Source: JBDFMH01 sp047238125 (GTDB lineage: Bacteria > Pseudomonadota > Alphaproteobacteria > Sphingomonadales > Sphingomonadaceae). From it: DNA of 64,000 bases. The notes under the pieces are model-generated. The model was not told the origin of the DNA, did not search any database, and worked only from the letters and a program-made list of their open reading frames with translations. How positions within the stretch are numbered: position 1 is the first letter of the stretch; each line of letters opens with the position of its first letter. Made by a program: the position numbers and the translations under genes. Below are positions 35,444 to 44,580 of the stretch, piece after piece. The stretch spans positions 2,046,001-2,110,000 of the forward strand of contig NZ_JBDFMH010000001.1 in NCBI RefSeq assembly GCF_047238125.1. Direction: 5' to 3'.

Positions 35444-36592
35444 TCAGGCCGCCGGAGTCAGCTTGAGCAGCCGGCCTTGTCCGCCGCGCTGGCCGTCTTC
35501 CAGCAGCCAGATCGCGCCATCCGGGCCCTGCTCCACAGCGCGGATGCGTTCGCCCATGTCCCACTGGTCGCCCTTGGTGGCGCCGGTGCCGTTCAGGTCC
35601 ACCCGCACCAGCGCCTTCGAAGACAGGCCCCCGATGAACGCGTCGCCCTTCCACGCCGGGAACAGCGCGCCCGAATAGATCATCAGCCCGCCGGGCGAGA
35701 TCACCGGGTTCCAGCTCACTTTCGGCGCCTCATAGCCGTCGCCCGGCTTGTGATCGGGGATCGGCTTGCCGTCATAATGATCGCCGTTCGAAACCCGCGG
35801 ATAGCCATAATTCAGCCCGGGCCGGATCAGGTTCACCTCGTCGCCGCCCTTCGGCCCCATCTCCTGTTCCCACAGATTGCCCTGGGCGTCGAACGCGATG
35901 CCCAGCAGGTTGCGGTGGCCATAGCTCCAGACCGCGGGGTGGAAGCCCTTGGCGGCCAGCGGATTGCCCGGCGCCGGCTTGCCGTCCGGCGTCAGCCGCA
36001 GCACCTTGCCCAGCGTCGCCTTCGGGTCCTGCGCCGGATTGAACTTCTGGCGCTCGCCATTGGTGAAGAACAGATATTGGCCGTCTGGCGAGAAGGCGAT
36101 CCGGCCCGAATAATGGCCGTCGCCCTCCACGAACGGGGTCGCGGTGAAGATCGTCTGCACGCCCTCGAGCGTCGCCTTCCCGCCCGCTTCCGCCAGCTTG
36201 CCGCGCATCAGCACCACGCCCTTGCCGCCCGGCCCGGCGACCGACGCGCTGAGATAGACCAGCCCGTTCTCGGCGAACTTCGGGTGCAGCACCACGTCCA
36301 TCAGTCCGCCCTGCCCGGCACTGTCGACCGCAGGCACGCCGCCGACCGCGGCCTTCGCCTTGCCGTCGGCGCTGGCCAGCTGCAGCGTGCCTGCCTTCTC
36401 CGTCACCAGCATCCGCCCGTCGGGCAGGAAGGTCATTGCCCAGGGCGATTGAAAGTCGGCGACCGGCGTGACCGTGAAGGGCTTGCCGCCGGCAGGCGCC
36501 GCTTCACCCTGCACTACGGTCGCGGCATTGCCGCATCCTGCCACCGCGAACGCCAGGGCAGAGGCGACGATCGCGCCCGAACGATGCTTCAT
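35444..36592 (-). CDS. PQQ-dependent aldose sugar dehydrogenase-type lipoprotein (YliI/GDH-B family)
   Basis: A 382-residue exported beta-propeller of the glucose/sorbosone dehydrogenase family. The N-terminus is a lipoprotein signal with lipobox AVAGC. The propeller shows QSPWAMTFLPDGRMLVTEK, GLMDVVLHPKF, HYSGRIAFSPDGQYLFF, YGHRNLLGIAFD, and MGPKGGDEVNLI, all typical blades of this family. It would oxidise sugars at the periplasmic face and pass electrons via PQQ to the respiratory chain. The ATG chosen has GGAGA eight bases upstream; the frame extends beyond it without meaning. It is divergent from the acyltransferase gene. Confidence 0.93.
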   Translation of the reverse strand: MKHRSGAIVASALAFAVAGCGNAATVVQGEAAPAGGKPFTVTPVADFQSPWAMTFLPDGRMLVTEKAGTLQLASADGKAKAAVGGVPAVDSAGQGGLMDVVLHPKFAENGLVYLSASVAGPGGKGVVLMRGKLAEAGGKATLEGVQTIFTATPFVEGDGHYSGRIAFSPDGQYLFFTNGERQKFNPAQDPKATLGKVLRLTPDGKPAPGNPLAAKGFHPAVWSYGHRNLLGIAFDAQGNLWEQEMGPKGGDEVNLIRPGLNYGYPRVSNGDHYDGKPIPDHKPGDGYEAPKVSWNPVISPGGLMIYSGALFPAWKGDAFIGGLSSKALVRVDLNGTGATKGDQWDMGERIRAVEQGPDGAIWLLEDGQRGGQGRLLKLTPAA

Positions 36593-36751
36593 GCGAAATC
36601 TCCAGAAGATGGTTTCGAGGCAGAACGCCCGCCCGATGCGACGGTTGCGCGGCGTGTTCCATCCAGAGACGGTGCTTAACTCTCTATCCGGTTTGACTAC
36701 GCTGCAGCGCACAACGATAACCCATGTCAATCGAATCGAGGGAACCAGACG

Positions 36752-37921
36752 ATGTTGGCGCTGTTCGGCGGGCAAACCCTTGGCGAGCGACTTGCCGAAA
36801 CCAATAATCGACCTGCTGGGTTCGACTATCTGCGGCTCGCGCTCGCGATCAGCGTCGTGGTCGTCCACACCTGGGCGATGATCAATGATCCGGTATGGTT
36901 GAAAGGCTTTCAGGAAAGCCCATTCCATCGGCCGATCCTACTGATATTGCCCATGTTCTTCGCGCTGTCCGGCTTCCTGGTTTCGGGTTCGCTGGAACGT
37001 ACGCCCCATCTGCGAAACTTCATCGGACTGCGGCTGCTCCGACTTTGGCCGGCGCTCGCAGTCGAGATCACCTTGTCCGCCTTCGTGATCGGACCGATCT
37101 TCACGACCGTCGCCCTGTCCGCCTATTTCGCCGATCCTGAGTTCCACGCCTATTTCTGGAACCTGCTCGGCCATGTTCAGTACCGCCTGCCTGGGCTGTT
37201 CGAATCGAACCCACGCCCGTTCACGGTGAACGGACAGCTCTGGACGCTGCCGTACGAACTCTATTGTTATATCGCGCTGTCGGTCTGCCTCGTGCTGTCC
37301 TTCTACAAGAAGGGCTGGCCGCTGTTCATCCTGATCGGCGCGCTCGAACTCGTGACCTTCTATCTCGCCTACGAGAAGATCATCCTGTCGCAGGGGCTGA
37401 ACCTCGTCGTCGCGTTCCTGTGGGGGGTGATCTTCTACCGCTACCGCGCGCTCGTGCCGTGGAATCGCAACCTCGCGATCGCGGCGGCGCTCACGACCGC
37501 AATCCTGCTGTGCGTGCGCGGTGGCGACTATTTCAGCGTGGTCACGACCACTTATGTCACCTGCTATCTCGGGCTCTGCAATCCGCGCCGCAATGGGTTC
37601 GTCGCCAGCGGCGACTATTCCTACGGCATCTATCTGTATGGTTATCCGATCCAGCAGGCGGTCGCCGCGCTGGGCACGTGGACGCATAGCTGGTTCATCC
37701 ACTTCGGCATCTCGATCACACTGATCATGTCGCTGGCGATCGCCTCGTGGTGGCTGGTGGAAAAGCCGGCGTTGCGCCTGCGCCGCTTCGTCGCTCCCGG
37801 GGTGAAGCCCGGCCGGGTGCAGGAAGCAGTTACCGTGGCGGACATCGCCGCCGACCGGGCGGAGGACAGGATCGAGGCGTTCGTCGCGCCCGGCGGAGAA
37901 ACGACGCTCGCGCGCAGCTGA
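36752..37921 (+). CDS. Acyltransferase family 3 membrane protein
   Basis: A 389-residue integral membrane protein with about ten helices. Near the N-terminus DYLRLALAISVVVVHTW carries the catalytic-type His of acyltransferase-3 (OafA/NodX) proteins, followed by FFALSGFLVSGSL and LRLLRLWPAL, both family motifs. C-terminal DYSYGIYLYGYPIQQ and WWLVEKPALRL complete the pattern. Such proteins O-acetylate or succinylate surface polysaccharides. GAGGGAACC precedes the ATG. The last 45 residues beyond the final helix are hydrophilic and not conserved in the family. Confidence 0.92.
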   Translation: MLALFGGQTLGERLAETNNRPAGFDYLRLALAISVVVVHTWAMINDPVWLKGFQESPFHRPILLILPMFFALSGFLVSGSLERTPHLRNFIGLRLLRLWPALAVEITLSAFVIGPIFTTVALSAYFADPEFHAYFWNLLGHVQYRLPGLFESNPRPFTVNGQLWTLPYELYCYIALSVCLVLSFYKKGWPLFILIGALELVTFYLAYEKIILSQGLNLVVAFLWGVIFYRYRALVPWNRNLAIAAALTTAILLCVRGGDYFSVVTTTYVTCYLGLCNPRRNGFVASGDYSYGIYLYGYPIQQAVAALGTWTHSWFIHFGISITLIMSLAIASWWLVEKPALRLRRFVAPGVKPGRVQEAVTVADIAADRAEDRIEAFVAPGGETTLARS

Positions 37922-38050
37922 CGGCGCCGATCCGCGGCCCTTGCTCAGCGGCAGCGACTCGATTATAGGGCGCGCTTCTTCGACATTGGAAACACTGCCG
38001 AGGTCGGTCCCTCCCGGGGCCGGCGCCGAGGCCGCTTATCCGGAGACTGC

Positions 38051-38647
38051 ATGGCGGACATCGCCGAACTGACGCGCCTGATCGAACCCGAGGCCGAAGC
38101 GCTCGGCCTGTCGCTCGTGCGCGTGCAGATGTTCGGCGGCAAGTCCGATCCCACGTTGCAGGTGATGGCCGAGCGGCCGGACACGCGCCAGCTCGACATC
38201 GCCGATTGCGAGGCGCTCTCGCGCCGCATCTCCGATGTGCTCGATGCCAATGATCCGATCGAGGAAGCATACCGGCTCGAGGTGTCTTCTCCCGGCATCG
38301 ATCGGCCGCTCACCCGGCTCGCCGATTTCGAGGATTGGGCCGGGTTCGATGCGCGCATCAAGCTGGTCGAGAAGATCGATGGTCGCAAGCAGTTTGATGC
38401 GCGGCTGATCGGCGTCGCGGGCGATGCTGTCGTCGTCCAGCCGGAAAAGTCGGCCGAGATGACGATCCCGTTCGCGGCGATCCAGTCCGCCAAGCTCATC
38501 CTCACCGATGCCCTGATGAAGGCGACTGCGCCCCTCTCGTCCGCGGGAGCGGACGAGTTCATCGAAGAAGCGCCGACCGAGGGCGTCGACGAATTCATAA
38601 ACGAAGCGCCGCTCGAAGGCGCGAACGACCTTACGCAAGAAGGATAG
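38051..38647 (+). CDS. rimP: Ribosome maturation factor RimP
   Basis: A 198-residue RimP, needed for maturation of the 30S subunit. The N-terminal domain ends with YRLEVSSPGIDRPL, the family signature, followed by the SH3-like C-terminal domain. A 35-residue acidic extension beyond the usual end contains a short imperfect tandem repeat (DEFIEEAPTEG, DEFINEAPLEG). It heads the rimP-nusA-ylxR-infB-rbfA operon; nusA starts nine bases after it. The 129 bases before it, after the acyltransferase gene, should hold the operon promoter. Confidence 0.96.
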   Translation: MADIAELTRLIEPEAEALGLSLVRVQMFGGKSDPTLQVMAERPDTRQLDIADCEALSRRISDVLDANDPIEEAYRLEVSSPGIDRPLTRLADFEDWAGFDARIKLVEKIDGRKQFDARLIGVAGDAVVVQPEKSAEMTIPFAAIQSAKLILTDALMKATAPLSSAGADEFIEEAPTEGVDEFINEAPLEGANDLTQEG

Positions 38648-38655
38648 GACAAGCG

Positions 38656-40278
38656 ATGGCCACCGCCATTTCCGCCAACAAGGCCGAGCTGCTCGCCATC
38701 GCCGATGCGGTGGCCAAGGAAAAGCTGATCGATCGCGAGATCGTGATCGAGGCGATGGAAGACGCGATCCAGCGCGCCGCCCGTGCGCGCTACGGTGCCG
38801 AGAACGACATCCGCGCCAAGATCGATACCAAGCAGGGCGACATGCGGCTGTGGCGCGTGGTCGAGGTGGTCGAGCAGGTCGAGGACTATTTCAAGCAGGT
38901 CTCGGTCGCCGATGCGCAGAAGCTGGAGAAGGGCGCCGCCGTCGGCGACTTCATCGTCGATCCGCTGCCCAATATCGAATTCGGCCGCATCGCCGCGCAG
39001 GCCGCCAAGCAGGTGATCTTCCAGAAGGTCCGCGATGCCGAGCGCGAGCGCCAGCATGAGGAGTTCAAGGACCGTGCGGGCGAGCTGATCACCGGCGTCG
39101 TCAAGCGCGTCGAATTCGGCCATGTCGTTGTCGATCTCGGCCGCGCCGAAGGCGTGATCCGCCGCGATCAGCAGATCCCGCGCGAAGTCGTCCGTGTCGG
39201 CGATCGCATCCGCTCGCTGATCCTGAACGTGCGCCGCGAAAATCGCGGGCCGCAGATCTTCCTCAGCCGCGCGCACCCCGATTTCATGAAGAAGCTGTTC
39301 GCGCAGGAAGTGCCCGAAATCTATGACGGCGTGATCGAGATCAAGGCCGCCGCGCGCGATCCCGGCAGCCGCGCCAAGATCGGCGTGATCAGCCATGACG
39401 GCTCGATCGATCCGGTCGGCGCCTGCGTCGGCATGAAGGGCAGCCGCGTGCAGGCGGTGGTGCAGGAAATGCAGGGCGAGAAGATCGACATCATCCCCTG
39501 GTCGCCCGATACCGCCACCTTCGTCGTCAACGCGCTGCAGCCCGCGCATGTCGCCCGCGTGGTGATCGACGAGGAGGAGAGCCGGATCGAGGTCGTCGTG
39601 CCCGACGATCAGCTGTCGCTCGCCATCGGCCGTCGTGGCCAGAATGTCCGCCTCGCCAGCCAGCTCACCGGCTCCGCGATCGACATCCTGACCGAGGCCG
39701 ACGCCTCCGAGAAGCGCCAGCGCGAGTTCGTCCAGAACAGCGAGCTGTTCCAGAACGAGCTCGATGTGGACGAGACGCTCGCCCAGCTGCTGGTGGCCGA
39801 AGGCTTCGGCAGCCTCGAGGAAGTCGCCTATGTCGAGGCCGACGAGATCGCCTCGATCGAGGGCTTCGACGAGGAGCTGGCGGCCGAGCTGCAGAGCCGC
39901 GCGCAGGAAGCGCTCGACCGCAAGGAGCAGGCCAATCGCGAGGCGCGCCAGGCGCTGGGCGTCGACGATGCGCTGGCCGAAATGCCTTATCTCACCGAAG
40001 CGATGCTGGTCACGCTCGGCAAGGCGGGCATCAAGACGCTCGACGATCTTGGCGATCTCGCCACGGACGAGCTGATCGAGAAGAAGCGCCAGGAACCGCG
40101 CCGCCGCGCCGAGACGACCGGCCCCGCCAAGCCGCGCCCGGTCGACAAGGGCGGCGTGCTCGGCGAATATGGTCTGTCGATGGAGCAGGGCCAGGAGATC
40201 ATCATGGCCGCCCGCCAGGCCGCCGGCTGGTTCGACGACGAAGTGCAGGAGGACGCTCCTGCGGATGGCGGACAATGA
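38656..40278 (+). CDS. nusA: Transcription termination/antitermination factor NusA
   Basis: A 540-residue NusA that binds RNA polymerase and nut-type RNA. Domain order is standard: N-terminal RNAP-binding domain (1-130), S1 (GELITGVVKRVEFGHVVVDLG), two KH domains (SHDGSIDPVGACVGMKGSR and SLAIGRRGQNVRLAS), then two helix-hairpin-helix acidic repeats (about 355-420 and 435-480), typical of proteobacteria. AGGACAAGCG precedes the ATG. Its last 14 bases overlap the start of ylxR. Confidence 0.97.
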   Translation: MATAISANKAELLAIADAVAKEKLIDREIVIEAMEDAIQRAARARYGAENDIRAKIDTKQGDMRLWRVVEVVEQVEDYFKQVSVADAQKLEKGAAVGDFIVDPLPNIEFGRIAAQAAKQVIFQKVRDAERERQHEEFKDRAGELITGVVKRVEFGHVVVDLGRAEGVIRRDQQIPREVVRVGDRIRSLILNVRRENRGPQIFLSRAHPDFMKKLFAQEVPEIYDGVIEIKAAARDPGSRAKIGVISHDGSIDPVGACVGMKGSRVQAVVQEMQGEKIDIIPWSPDTATFVVNALQPAHVARVVIDEEESRIEVVVPDDQLSLAIGRRGQNVRLASQLTGSAIDILTEADASEKRQREFVQNSELFQNELDVDETLAQLLVAEGFGSLEEVAYVEADEIASIEGFDEELAAELQSRAQEALDRKEQANREARQALGVDDALAEMPYLTEAMLVTLGKAGIKTLDDLGDLATDELIEKKRQEPRRRAETTGPAKPRPVDKGGVLGEYGLSMEQGQEIIMAARQAAGWFDDEVQEDAPADGGQ

Positions 40279-41080
40279 TCGCCTCGATCGGATAGCATCC
40301 GACAACGACCGTTCGTCCCGGGCGAAGTCGGGGGACGCTGCGCCCGCCGCTGATGGCGCGCAGCGTGTCTCGACTGCGCTCGACACGAACGGCGAAGGCA
40401 GGGACCGGCCCAAGCGCCACGTGCCCGAACGCCGCTGCATCCTGACCGGCGCGCATGGCGAGCGTGCGGATCTGATCCGGCTCGCGCTCGGCCCCGATGG
40501 GCAGGTCGCGCCCGACGTGCGCGCCCGCGCGCCCGGCCGCGGCGCCTGGATCGGGGTGGACAAGCCCGCGCTCGCCGCGGCGCTGGCCAAGGGCAAGCTG
40601 CGCGCCGCGCTGGCCCGCGCCTTCAAGACCGGCGACGTCACCGTGCCCGCCGACCTGCCCGATCGGGTGGAAGCCGCGCTGGCGCGTGATGCGCTCGACC
40701 GGTTGGGGATGGAGGCCAAGGCGGGCACGCTCGTCACCGGCAGCGACCGGATCGTCGATCATGCCCGCAAGGGCCAGGTCGCGCTGCTGCTGCACGCCGC
40801 CGATGCCAGCGCCGATGGCAACCGCAAGCTCGATCAGGCGCTGCGCGTGGGGCTGGACGAAGAGGGTTCGGGCGCGCGGGGACTCGTAATCCCGGCGGAC
40901 CGCACCACATTGTCGTTGGCCTTGGGACGCGAAAATGTGGTACATGCCGCGCTGATCGCGCCGGCTGCCGCCGCGCGCGTCGCGCGGACACTCGGCCGGT
41001 GGCGCGGCTTTATTGGACGACAGGAAGGCTCCGAGCCTTGCGATAACGCATCGCAAGGCCCATCGGCGCTGACAAAGTGA
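40265..41080 (+). CDS. YlxR-family (DUF448) RNA-binding protein, with extended N-terminus
   Basis: A 271-residue protein. The YlxR domain starts around residue 52 (VPERRCILTGAHGERADLIRL, then GRGAWIGVDKPAL), and a C-terminal ribosomal L7Ae-like part includes GLVIPADRTTL. The N-terminal region (about residues 15-43) is encoded by a palindromic repeat of the same family as an intergenic copy at 55645, so a mobile or selfish repeat has been taken into the coding sequence without breaking the frame. The gene overlaps nusA by 14 bases and lies 16 bases before infB. YlxR binds RNA/RNase P in some bacteria; function here not shown. Confidence 0.92.
   Translation: MADNDRLDRIASDNDRSSRAKSGDAAPAADGAQRVSTALDTNGEGRDRPKRHVPERRCILTGAHGERADLIRLALGPDGQVAPDVRARAPGRGAWIGVDKPALAAALAKGKLRAALARAFKTGDVTVPADLPDRVEAALARDALDRLGMEAKAGTLVTGSDRIVDHARKGQVALLLHAADASADGNRKLDQALRVGLDEEGSGARGLVIPADRTTLSLALGRENVVHAALIAPAAAARVARTLGRWRGFIGRQEGSEPCDNASQGPSALTK
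40309..40392. repeat. Palindromic repeat (family A) inside the ylxR coding sequence
   Basis: The element starts CCGTTCGTCCCGGGCGAAG and ends with GCGCTCGACACGAACGG. Left and right arms are inverted repeats (CCGTTCGT at the tip and ACGCTGCGC at the inner end, with imperfect pairing between). The same arms appear at 55645-55721 in a plain intergenic position. Here it lies in frame and encodes a stretch rich in Ala, Asp and Ser. Confidence 0.88.
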
Positions 41081-41096
41081 GGGTTTCGACGACCGT

Positions 41097-43685
41097 ATGA
41101 GCGATAACGACAAGCCGAAGCTGGGGATGCGCGCGCCGCTGGGCCTGAAGCGGACCGTCGAGACCGGCAAGGTGAAGCAGAGCTTCAGCCATGGCCGCTC
41201 CAACACCGTGGTGGTGGAGGTCAAGCGCCGTCGCGTGCTCGGCAAGCCGGGTGAGGCCGAGGCCGCCCCGGTGCAGGAAGCCGCGCCCGTCACGCCCGAG
41301 CCTGCGGCCCCCGTCGCCGCGGCGCCCGCGCCGGCGCCTGCCGCCCCGCCCCAGCGCCCGGCGCAGGCGCCGCGCGCGCTGAGCCCGCTCGAGCGGCGCG
41401 AGCAGCAGGAACGCCTGCTGCGCGAAGCCGACGAGGCGCGCATGGCCGCGCTCGAGGAAGCCCGCCGCCGCGAGGATCGCGCCCGCGTTGAGGCGAGCGA
41501 GGAAGAGAAGCGTCGCGCCGAGGAGAATCGCCGCGCCGAGGAAGCTGGCGAGCGGACCCCCGTGGAGGCTCCCGCGCCCGCGCCTGCCCCGGTTGAGGCA
41601 CCGGCAGCACCGGCCGCGCCGGCTGCCGAAGCTCCCGCCGAGCCGGCCGCCACCGCTGCGGCCGAGCCTACCGCCGAGGAGCGCAAGCCCGGCTTCCCGC
41701 CGCCGCGCCGCTTCACCCCCGTGATCGCGCCCAAGCGGCCCGAGCCCGCCCGCCCTGCATCGCGGGATCGCAAGAGCGACGATCGTCGCCAGTCGGGCAA
41801 GCTCACCGTCACCCGTGCGCTCGACGACGGCAACGAAGGCGCCCGCGCCCGCTCGCTCGCCGCGCTCAAGCGGGCGCGCGAGAAGGAGCGCCGTGCCCAC
41901 CAGATGGGCGGCGGTCCGCAGGCCAAGCAGATCCGCGATGTCGTGGTGCCCGAGACGATCACCGTCGGCGAGCTCGCCAACCGCATGGCGGAACGCGGCG
42001 CCGATCTGGTGAAGGCGCTGTTCAAGATGGGCAGCCCGGTCACGATCAACGCCACGATCGACCAGGATACCGCAGAGCTGCTCGTCACCGAGTTCGGCCA
42101 CAACATCAAGCGCGTGTCCGACAGCGACATCGATCTCGATGCGACGGTCGACGTCGATGCCGACGAGACGATGGTGCAGCGTGCGCCGGTCGTCACGATC
42201 ATGGGCCATGTCGATCACGGCAAGACCAGCCTGCTCGATGCGCTGCGCGGCACTGATGTCGCCGCGGGCGAAGCGGGCGGCATCACCCAGCATATCGGCG
42301 CCTATCAGGTGCAGGTGGCCAGCGGCGAGAAGATCACCTTCCTCGACACGCCGGGCCATGAAGCGTTCAGCGACATGCGTGCGCGCGGCGCCAACATCAC
42401 CGATATCGTGGTGATCGTGGTGGCCGGCGACGATGGGCTGCGCCCGCAGTCGATCGAGGCGATCGCGCATACCCGCGCCGCAGGCGTGCCGATGATCATC
42501 GCGATCAACAAGATGGACAAGCCGGGCAGCAATGCCCAGCGCGTGCGCGAGGCGCTGCTCCAGCATGACGTGCAGGTCGAGAGCATGGGCGGCGACGTCC
42601 AGGAGGTCGAGGTCTCCGCGCTCAAGAAGACCGGGCTGGACGAGCTGATCGAGAAGATCCTGCTCCAGTCTGAACTGCTGGAGCTGCGCGCCAATCCCGA
42701 TCGCGCCGCCGAAGGCACGGTGGTCGAGGCGACGCTGGACAAGGGCCGCGGCGCCGTCGCCACCATCCTCGTCCGTCGCGGCACGCTGAAGGTCGGCGAT
42801 GTGTTCGTGGTCGGCGCGGAAAGCGGCAAGGTCCGCGCGCTGGTCGACGACAAGGGCAAGAATGTGAAGCTTGCCGGCCCGTCGGTGCCGGTCGAGGTGC
42901 TCGGCCTGTCGGGCGTGCCGTCGGCGGGTGATCCGCTGTCGGTTGTCGAGAACGAAGCGCGTGCGCGCGAGGTCGCGGCCTATCGCGCCGGCGTCATCCA
43001 GCAGAAGCGCACCACCAGTGCGCCCGCCTCGCTGGAATCGATGTTCTCCGCGCTGCGCGAGAAGCAGGCCCAGCAATATCCGGTGGTGGTCAAGGCCGAC
43101 GCCCAGGGCTCGGTCGAGGCGATCGTGGGCTCGCTGAACAAGATCTCGACGCCCGACATCCAGGTCCGCATCCTGCATTCGGGCGTGGGCGGCATTACCG
43201 AGAGCGACGTCAGCCTGGCCGCGGCCTCGAAGGCGCCGATCATCGGTTTCAACGTCCGCGCCAATGCCAAGGCGCGCGAGATCGCCACGCGCGATGGCGT
43301 CGCGCTGAAATATTATGACGTGATCTACGATCTGCTCGACGAGATCCGTGCCGCGATGGCGGGCCAGCTCGGCCCCGAATATTTCGAAACCGTCGTCGGC
43401 CGGGCCGAGGTGCGCGAGGTCTTCTCGGCGGGCAAGCACGGCAAGGCGGCCGGTCTGCTCGTCACCGAAGGCTTCATCCGCAAGGCGCTCAAGGCGCGCA
43501 TCACCCGCGAGGACGTCATCGTCTTCAACGGCGAGATCGCCAGCCTGCGCCGCTTCAAGGACGATGTCGCCGAAGTGCGCGCCGGCCTGGAATGCGGTGT
43601 CACCTTCAGCAACAACTTCGTCGACATCAAGCCGGGCGATTATCTCGAGACGTTCGAGGTCGAGGAACGCGCGCGCACGCTGTAA
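41097..43685 (+). CDS. infB: Translation initiation factor IF-2
   Basis: An 862-residue GTPase that brings fMet-tRNA to the 30S subunit. The first 290 residues are the charged Ala/Pro/Glu-rich N-terminal domain, long as in alphaproteobacteria. The G domain starts near residue 369 with GHVDHGKTS (370-378), then GITQHIGAY, DTPGHEAF and NKMDKPG; the C-terminal C2 domain carries the fMet-tRNA-binding CGVTFSNNFVDIKPGD region. It follows ylxR by 16 bases. Confidence 0.98.
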   Translation: MSDNDKPKLGMRAPLGLKRTVETGKVKQSFSHGRSNTVVVEVKRRRVLGKPGEAEAAPVQEAAPVTPEPAAPVAAAPAPAPAAPPQRPAQAPRALSPLERREQQERLLREADEARMAALEEARRREDRARVEASEEEKRRAEENRRAEEAGERTPVEAPAPAPAPVEAPAAPAAPAAEAPAEPAATAAAEPTAEERKPGFPPPRRFTPVIAPKRPEPARPASRDRKSDDRRQSGKLTVTRALDDGNEGARARSLAALKRAREKERRAHQMGGGPQAKQIRDVVVPETITVGELANRMAERGADLVKALFKMGSPVTINATIDQDTAELLVTEFGHNIKRVSDSDIDLDATVDVDADETMVQRAPVVTIMGHVDHGKTSLLDALRGTDVAAGEAGGITQHIGAYQVQVASGEKITFLDTPGHEAFSDMRARGANITDIVVIVVAGDDGLRPQSIEAIAHTRAAGVPMIIAINKMDKPGSNAQRVREALLQHDVQVESMGGDVQEVEVSALKKTGLDELIEKILLQSELLELRANPDRAAEGTVVEATLDKGRGAVATILVRRGTLKVGDVFVVGAESGKVRALVDDKGKNVKLAGPSVPVEVLGLSGVPSAGDPLSVVENEARAREVAAYRAGVIQQKRTTSAPASLESMFSALREKQAQQYPVVVKADAQGSVEAIVGSLNKISTPDIQVRILHSGVGGITESDVSLAAASKAPIIGFNVRANAKAREIATRDGVALKYYDVIYDLLDEIRAAMAGQLGPEYFETVVGRAEVREVFSAGKHGKAAGLLVTEGFIRKALKARITREDVIVFNGEIASLRRFKDDVAEVRAGLECGVTFSNNFVDIKPGDYLETFEVEERARTL

Positions 43686-43692
43686 CGAGGAT

Positions 43693-43772
43693 CGTCATGC
43701 CGGCGCAGGCTGGCATCTCCGCTGGCCGAGGGATCCCCGGCCACGAGTGGCCCCGGCTCGTGCCGGGGTGAC
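43693..43772. repeat. Intergenic palindromic repeat (family B)
   Basis: Between infB and rbfA an imperfect palindrome runs from CGTCATGCCGGCGCAGGC to GTGCCGGGGTGAC with GGGATCCCCGG in the middle. The ends match two other copies in this window (46898-46995 and 54633-54714). As it lies within the operon it may form a hairpin in the mRNA. Confidence 0.75.
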
Positions 43773-43790
43773 AGGCTGTTGGGAGCGCAG

Positions 43791-44177
43791 ATGCGCCAGA
43801 AGGAAACCGCCGAGGGCCGCTCCGTCCGCACGCTGCGCGTGGGCGAACAGGTGCGCCACGCGCTGAGCGAGGTGCTGATGCGCGGCGACGTGCATGACGA
43901 CACGCTCGCCAGCCATCTCGTCTCCGTCACCGAAGTCCGCATGTCGCCGGACCTGCGCCACGCCACCGTGTTCGTGAAGCCATTGCTGGGCGAGGAGGAG
44001 GAAGGCGTGCTCAAGGCGCTGCGCACCAACACCGCCTATCTGCAGAGCGAAGTCGCGCGCCGCGTGAACCTCAAATATGCCGCGAAGCTCAAATTCCTGA
44101 TCGACGAGAGCTTCGACGAAGGCAGCCACATCGATCGCCTGCTGCGCGATCCAAAGGTGGCGCGGGATCTGGACTGA
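43791..44177 (+). CDS. rbfA: Ribosome-binding factor A
   Basis: A 128-residue KH-fold protein that helps 16S rRNA 5' end maturation. Typical features are VRTLRVGEQVRHALSEVL at the N-terminus, VTEVRMSPDLRHATVFV, and RRVNLKYAAKLKFLIDESFDEG at the C-terminus. The frame starts earlier with TTG, but the ATG at 43791 preceded by GGGAGCGCAG fits family starts. Last gene of the first part of the operon; a reverse-strand lipoprotein gene interrupts before tdk. Confidence 0.96.
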   Translation: MRQKETAEGRSVRTLRVGEQVRHALSEVLMRGDVHDDTLASHLVSVTEVRMSPDLRHATVFVKPLLGEEEEGVLKALRTNTAYLQSEVARRVNLKYAAKLKFLIDESFDEGSHIDRLLRDPKVARDLD

Positions 44178-44183
44178 GCCCGG

Positions 44184-44531
44184 CTAGCCCGCCGCTCCGC
44201 ACCTCGGCCGGCCATCGCTCCCCACCGAACAGCGGGCCACCTGCGCGCCGCCGGTCTCGCCGATATAGATCGCCCAAATACCGTCGCCGCCACAGTCCGC
44301 CACCCAGAGCGACAGGCCCGCCTGCTCGCGCTGATAGCCGGAGTTGGCGACAAACTGGCACGTCTGACCCGCATCGCGGATCGCGCGCACGAACACGGCA
44401 TTGCGCGCGCCCGGCGTCATCGCGCGGACCCGGTCGCGCACCGCGGTCGCCCGGGGCGGCTGAGCGGGCGGCTCGGCGGTGTCGCACGATATCAATGCCA
44501 GTACGAGCCCGATCGGGATTGCACTCCGCAT
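44184..44531 (-). CDS. Small lipoprotein, unknown
   Basis: A 115-residue protein with a signal peptide ending in a lipobox (LALISC) and a mature part carrying several cysteines (TCQFVANSGYQ, VADCGGDGIWAIYIG, RCSVG), probably disulphide-linked in the periplasm. GGGAGAGG lies just before the ATG; the frame opens upstream without sense. It is the only gene on the minus strand within the translation cluster, so it is probably a recent insertion into the rbfA-truB interval or an independent unit. No family recognised. Confidence 0.75.
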   Translation of the reverse strand: MRSAIPIGLVLALISCDTAEPPAQPPRATAVRDRVRAMTPGARNAVFVRAIRDAGQTCQFVANSGYQREQAGLSLWVADCGGDGIWAIYIGETGGAQVARCSVGSDGRPRCGAAG

Positions 44532-44580
44532 GTCCCTCTCCCGTTGATCCAGCTGGCGCGTCGTGGGAAGGCGGCGCGCC

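Noticed and set aside
37963..40737. 924-codon minus-strand frame opposite rimP, nusA and the start of ylxR
   Set aside because: Low-complexity antisense translation; the plus-strand genes are certain.
41010..43439. 809-codon minus-strand frame opposite infB
   Set aside because: Shadow of IF-2, no domain, composition of antisense high-GC DNA.
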